The notes below the pieces were generated by a model that searched no databases, was not told the DNA's origin, and saw only the letters and a program-made list of their open reading frames with translations. Positions 13,365 to 15,272 of a stretch of DNA of 15,272 bases are shown in pieces. How positions within the stretch are numbered: position 1 is the first letter of the stretch; every line of letters begins with the position of its first letter. This stretch comes from Deltaproteobacteria bacterium RIFOXYD12_FULL_50_9 (GTDB lineage: Bacteria > Desulfobacterota > Desulfobulbia > Desulfobulbales > CALZHT01): positions 1 through 15,272 of the forward strand of contig MGTA01000252.1 of NCBI GenBank assembly GCA_001799225.1, written 5' to 3'. Made by a program: the position numbers and the translations under genes.

Positions 13365-13901
13365 ATGACGGACATTTCAAAAAGGTTGTATCAAAAATTA
13401 TCGCCAAAACAACGAGCTGTTGCATGTTTTGCCGCGCTCAACAGAGGCGACTCTCCCGAGACAGGCAGGTTGTTAGGTAGCGTGCCAACGAGCGGAGGTC
13501 ATAGTAAGGCGATATTTGCAATAAGACAGGCCCAGAATACATACAATTATTTTATCTCAAAAGTGAGAATTGACTTGCTGCACGTGGTTAGCCGGTCAAT
13601 TGCCGCAAGGTCTTTTTGTCTAGGATTCGCTGTTGCTGGCGGGACAATCGATCATAAGGAATACCTTAAAAATTGTGCTATTGCAGAACAGCTTACACCG
13701 TTAATTGATGGTATTGAAGCTCAACTGAACGCCATCAGACTGGCCGGGTTTGAATGGTGCGAAACAAACAGCATCCCCACGGATATTTTTTCCGGAATGT
13801 TGTGTCACTTTCCACCACAAAAATCAGATGAGCATCCGGTGTGTAACGAGACCCTGGAGATAATGCGGTCGTTGTTTAAGGAAATCACATTGACATGGTA
13901 A
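13365..13901 (+). CDS. Tandem paralogue A, function unknown
   Basis: This 178-aa protein is clearly related to its neighbour at 13946-14476. It opens MTDISKRLYQKLSPKQRAVA, has an AALNRGD segment, a GGHSKAIFAI stretch, FCLGFAVAGGTIDHKEYLKN in the middle, and FEWCETNSIP near the end. It is predicted mostly helical, without membrane segments or a recognisable catalytic motif. A GAGGTTAGAGC site precedes the ATG. Compared with B it has a few more Cys residues and a shorter acidic tail. It lies between replication and cargo genes. Confidence 0.7.
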   Translation: MTDISKRLYQKLSPKQRAVACFAALNRGDSPETGRLLGSVPTSGGHSKAIFAIRQAQNTYNYFISKVRIDLLHVVSRSIAARSFCLGFAVAGGTIDHKEYLKNCAIAEQLTPLIDGIEAQLNAIRLAGFEWCETNSIPTDIFSGMLCHFPPQKSDEHPVCNETLEIMRSLFKEITLTW

Positions 13902-13945
13902 CGAGCCAAAACTTGTCGTTATCGCAATCTATAGGAGCTGACCTC

Positions 13946-14476
13946 ATGGATATCTCAAAAAAAATATACGCGGCCATGACACCGGCCGTCAGAGCAAAGG
14001 CTTATTGGTCCGCATTAGGACGACTAGACGAAGCCGAGATGGTTCGGTTAGTTGATACAGCGCCCAGTGGCTCAGAGCACAAGAATGCAATCTTAAGGAT
14101 TGATCATGCCGGTATGGCCTACCCAATAATTGAGCTTGGCAATTTATATGATCTAACCATCCTGCGTGGGCGATTAGGGTGGGCAGCAGCTTTTTGTAAA
14201 GGCTGGGAGGCAGCGGGAGGGTCACTGGACGCACAGGAGTTGCTTAAAGACATAAGGCTAATCGAGCAATTATTACCGGAAATCGAGAAAAAGAAACTTA
14301 CGCTGAATGCTGCATATCAAGCGGCTTATGAATGGTGCGAGAGTGAAGGCGTCGATCCTGAGGACTTGGCCAGACCTTTCGGTGTCAAGGCTCCAGTAAA
14401 AGATCCCGGCCCGGTGGATGAGGAAGCATTGGAGTTATTCAGAAAGGTCTTTGACGCTATGAGGCTTGGCTTATAG
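13946..14476 (+). CDS. Tandem paralogue B, function unknown
   Basis: This 176-aa protein is read from ATG 13946, which is preceded by AGGAG and aligns with the start of paralogue A (MDISKKIYAAMTPAVRAKAY). Shared positions include the SALGRLDEAEMVRLVDTAP region, FCKGWEAAGGSLDAQELLKD, the EQLLPEIE stretch, YEWCESEGVD and LFRKVFDAM. The longer frame from 13895 was not used. A predicted all-helical fold and conservation of the FC.G...AGG core and EWCE suggest a structural or protein-binding role. I recognise no family. The pair most likely arose by duplication within the element. Confidence 0.72.
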   Translation: MDISKKIYAAMTPAVRAKAYWSALGRLDEAEMVRLVDTAPSGSEHKNAILRIDHAGMAYPIIELGNLYDLTILRGRLGWAAAFCKGWEAAGGSLDAQELLKDIRLIEQLLPEIEKKKLTLNAAYQAAYEWCESEGVDPEDLARPFGVKAPVKDPGPVDEEALELFRKVFDAMRLGL

Positions 14477-14552
14477 ATAACTTGGAGCGACTGAACATGA
14501 GGCTGTCATCACGCCAGCATTTGAGTCCGATTTAATCGGCTTAGCTTAGCGC

Positions 14553-14879
14553 TCAGAAATTTTTCACGTTTACATCACCAAGTACATTGTTCAAAACAGC
14601 CAAGGCAGAAAGGATGCTTGAAATTTCATTCTCCTTCAAAACGCGCATTTGATCATTTGAAAATAATTTGGCAATTTCTACATTAAGAGCATTTGAAATG
14701 CTCAACAGAGTATCAAGACTTGGATTTACTGCCCCACGCTCTATCTCTCCTATGAATTTATAGCTCAAGGCAGCATGTTCACCTAATTCCTCTTGGCTCC
14801 AGCCCCTTTTTTTCCTGAGAAACCGTATTCGATCTCCGACAATCCGCCTAAGCTCTATTGGTGTTATTTCTCTTTCCAT
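14553..14879 (-). CDS. XRE-family regulator, controller-protein-like
   Basis: This 108-aa protein has a complete HTH_3 domain at residues 15-70 (IRFLRKKRGWSQEELGEHAA, LSYKFIGEIERGAVNPSLDT, LLSISNALNV). The motif pattern is that of controller (C) proteins of restriction-modification systems and related phage repressors. The C-terminal tail (about 40 residues) is hydrophobic and probably a dimerisation extension. It is divergent from the methyltransferase start at 14978, separated by 98 bases. The TATAAT (14886-14891 on the minus strand) lies only six bases before the ATG, so the message would be nearly leaderless, which is common for C genes. It is expected to time methyltransferase and nuclease expression. 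Confidence 0.8.
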   Translation of the reverse strand: MEREITPIELRRIVGDRIRFLRKKRGWSQEELGEHAALSYKFIGEIERGAVNPSLDTLLSISNALNVEIAKLFSNDQMRVLKENEISSILSALAVLNNVLGDVNVKNF

Positions 14880-14885
14880 GCAGGA

Positions 14886-14934
14886 ATTATATGTGCTTTT
14901 GTAGTGGCTAAAAACCCTGCATTAGTGCTATTAT
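14886..14934. promoter_or_regulatory. Divergent control region with two TAGTG-type operators
   Basis: TAGTGGCTA (14902-14910) and TAGTGCTA (14923-14930) are both near-palindromic. They start 21 bases apart, two helical turns, as expected for cooperative binding of a dimeric regulator. The first overlaps the weak -35 region of the XRE gene (TTTTTA, 17 bases from TATAAT). The second overlaps TATTAT (14929-14934), a possible -10 box for the methyltransferase. Confidence 0.5.
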
Positions 14935-14977
14935 GTCGTCTTTTAAAACCAACAGGTAGTATTTGGTAAAAAGATAC

Positions 14978-15272
14978 ATGGCCCGTATTGAAGATGAAAT
15001 AGACAAGATTGCCGACCCAGTTCTCCGCACCACACTGTTTGATGAGGTCAAGAAACTGAAGGAGGAAAAACGCTTCGGGCTTGTCTTTGAGGAACATCTG
15101 CCGGAGCTGGTGCCGGTCTATAGTGCCCAGGTAAAAGCCCGGAGCACTGTTGCCCGACGTGGGCGGACATTCAGCGAGACCTTTCGTGTAGTGCGGGTGC
15201 ATGATGGCATGGCCGAGGTTGAGAAGGACGGCGGCAACCGGGTGAGCATGCCGGTTGAGGAATTGACCGTTG
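14978..15272 (+). CDS. N-terminus of a site-specific DNA methyltransferase (partial)
   Basis: The gene starts at ATG 14978 and runs off the window. It encodes MARIEDEIDKIADPVLRTTL and, further on, LKEEKRFGLVFEEHLPELVP. That opening is characteristic of large adenine methyltransferases of the type III Mod-like group in defence clusters. It continues with a beta-rich part (FRVVRVHDGMAEVEKDGGNR). The catalytic motifs lie beyond the window, so target and type cannot be confirmed here. It is divergent from the XRE regulator and probably begins an operon with a helicase/nuclease partner. It is either a restriction-modification system or another methylation-dependent defence system. Confidence 0.75.
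   Translation, partial: MARIEDEIDKIADPVLRTTLFDEVKKLKEEKRFGLVFEEHLPELVPVYSAQVKARSTVARRGRTFSETFRVVRVHDGMAEVEKDGGNRVSMPVEELTV

Noticed and set aside
14526..14545. Small hairpin CCGAT-TTA-ATCGG between paralogue B and the XRE gene as a terminator
   Set aside because: The stem is only five pairs and no T run follows on either strand, so support is too weak.
14864..15202. 112-codon minus-strand frame over the methyltransferase start
   Set aside because: The plus strand encodes a recognisable methyltransferase N-terminus, and the minus frame would run through the divergent promoter region.

Overview
This window looks like an accessory (mobile-element) region from a bacterial chromosome. GC content is moderate and the gene families are typical of Desulfobacterota (the former Deltaproteobacteria) and related Gram-negatives. 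That taxonomic guess is an inference from protein flavour only; no marker gene is present.

Left edge (1-1174): a degenerate type I-E-like CRISPR repeat may sit at the extreme left. It is followed by a consensus sigma70 promoter and a WYL-domain transcriptional regulator. From 1175 onward the window is built from two related integrative elements that share the 3' part of a tRNA-Leu gene as attachment site. The left one (about 1175-6515) is strongly decayed. It holds a short tRNA 3' fragment fused to the last 37 codons of a tyrosine integrase, an intact RelE-like toxin/XRE antitoxin pair, a 169-bp repeat, a broken zeta-toxin locus, a 59-aa gene coupled to a frameshifted cysteine-peptidase-like gene, gene fragments, and an intact HIRAN/HipA-like kinase pair.

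The right element starts at the longer tRNA-Leu fragment (6516-6574) and runs off the window. It has a full-length tyrosine integrase, a second toxin/antitoxin pair homologous to the first, and a Schlafen-type AlbA_2 gene reduced to a 97-codon fusion of its two ends. Next come a second copy of the 169-bp repeat, the tail of a third antitoxin, and a 262-aa protein of unknown function with its own terminator. A compact satellite-like replication block follows: AlpA-like regulator, Toprim primase, RepA-like hexameric-helicase ATPase, HhH protein and DUF5681/TerS-like protein. Two tandem paralogues of unknown function come after it. The right edge carries a divergent pair, an XRE (controller-like) regulator and the start of a DNA methyltransferase, so the element appears to carry a restriction-modification or related defence cargo.

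In working terms, integrase plus AlpA would handle integration and excision, the primase-helicase block replication, and the TA pairs maintenance. The HIRAN/HipA pair, the peptidase module, the AlbA_2 remnant and the methyltransferase are probably defence or stability cargo. The colinear order integrase, TA, 169-bp repeat in both halves argues that the two elements are relatives stacked at one tRNA locus.
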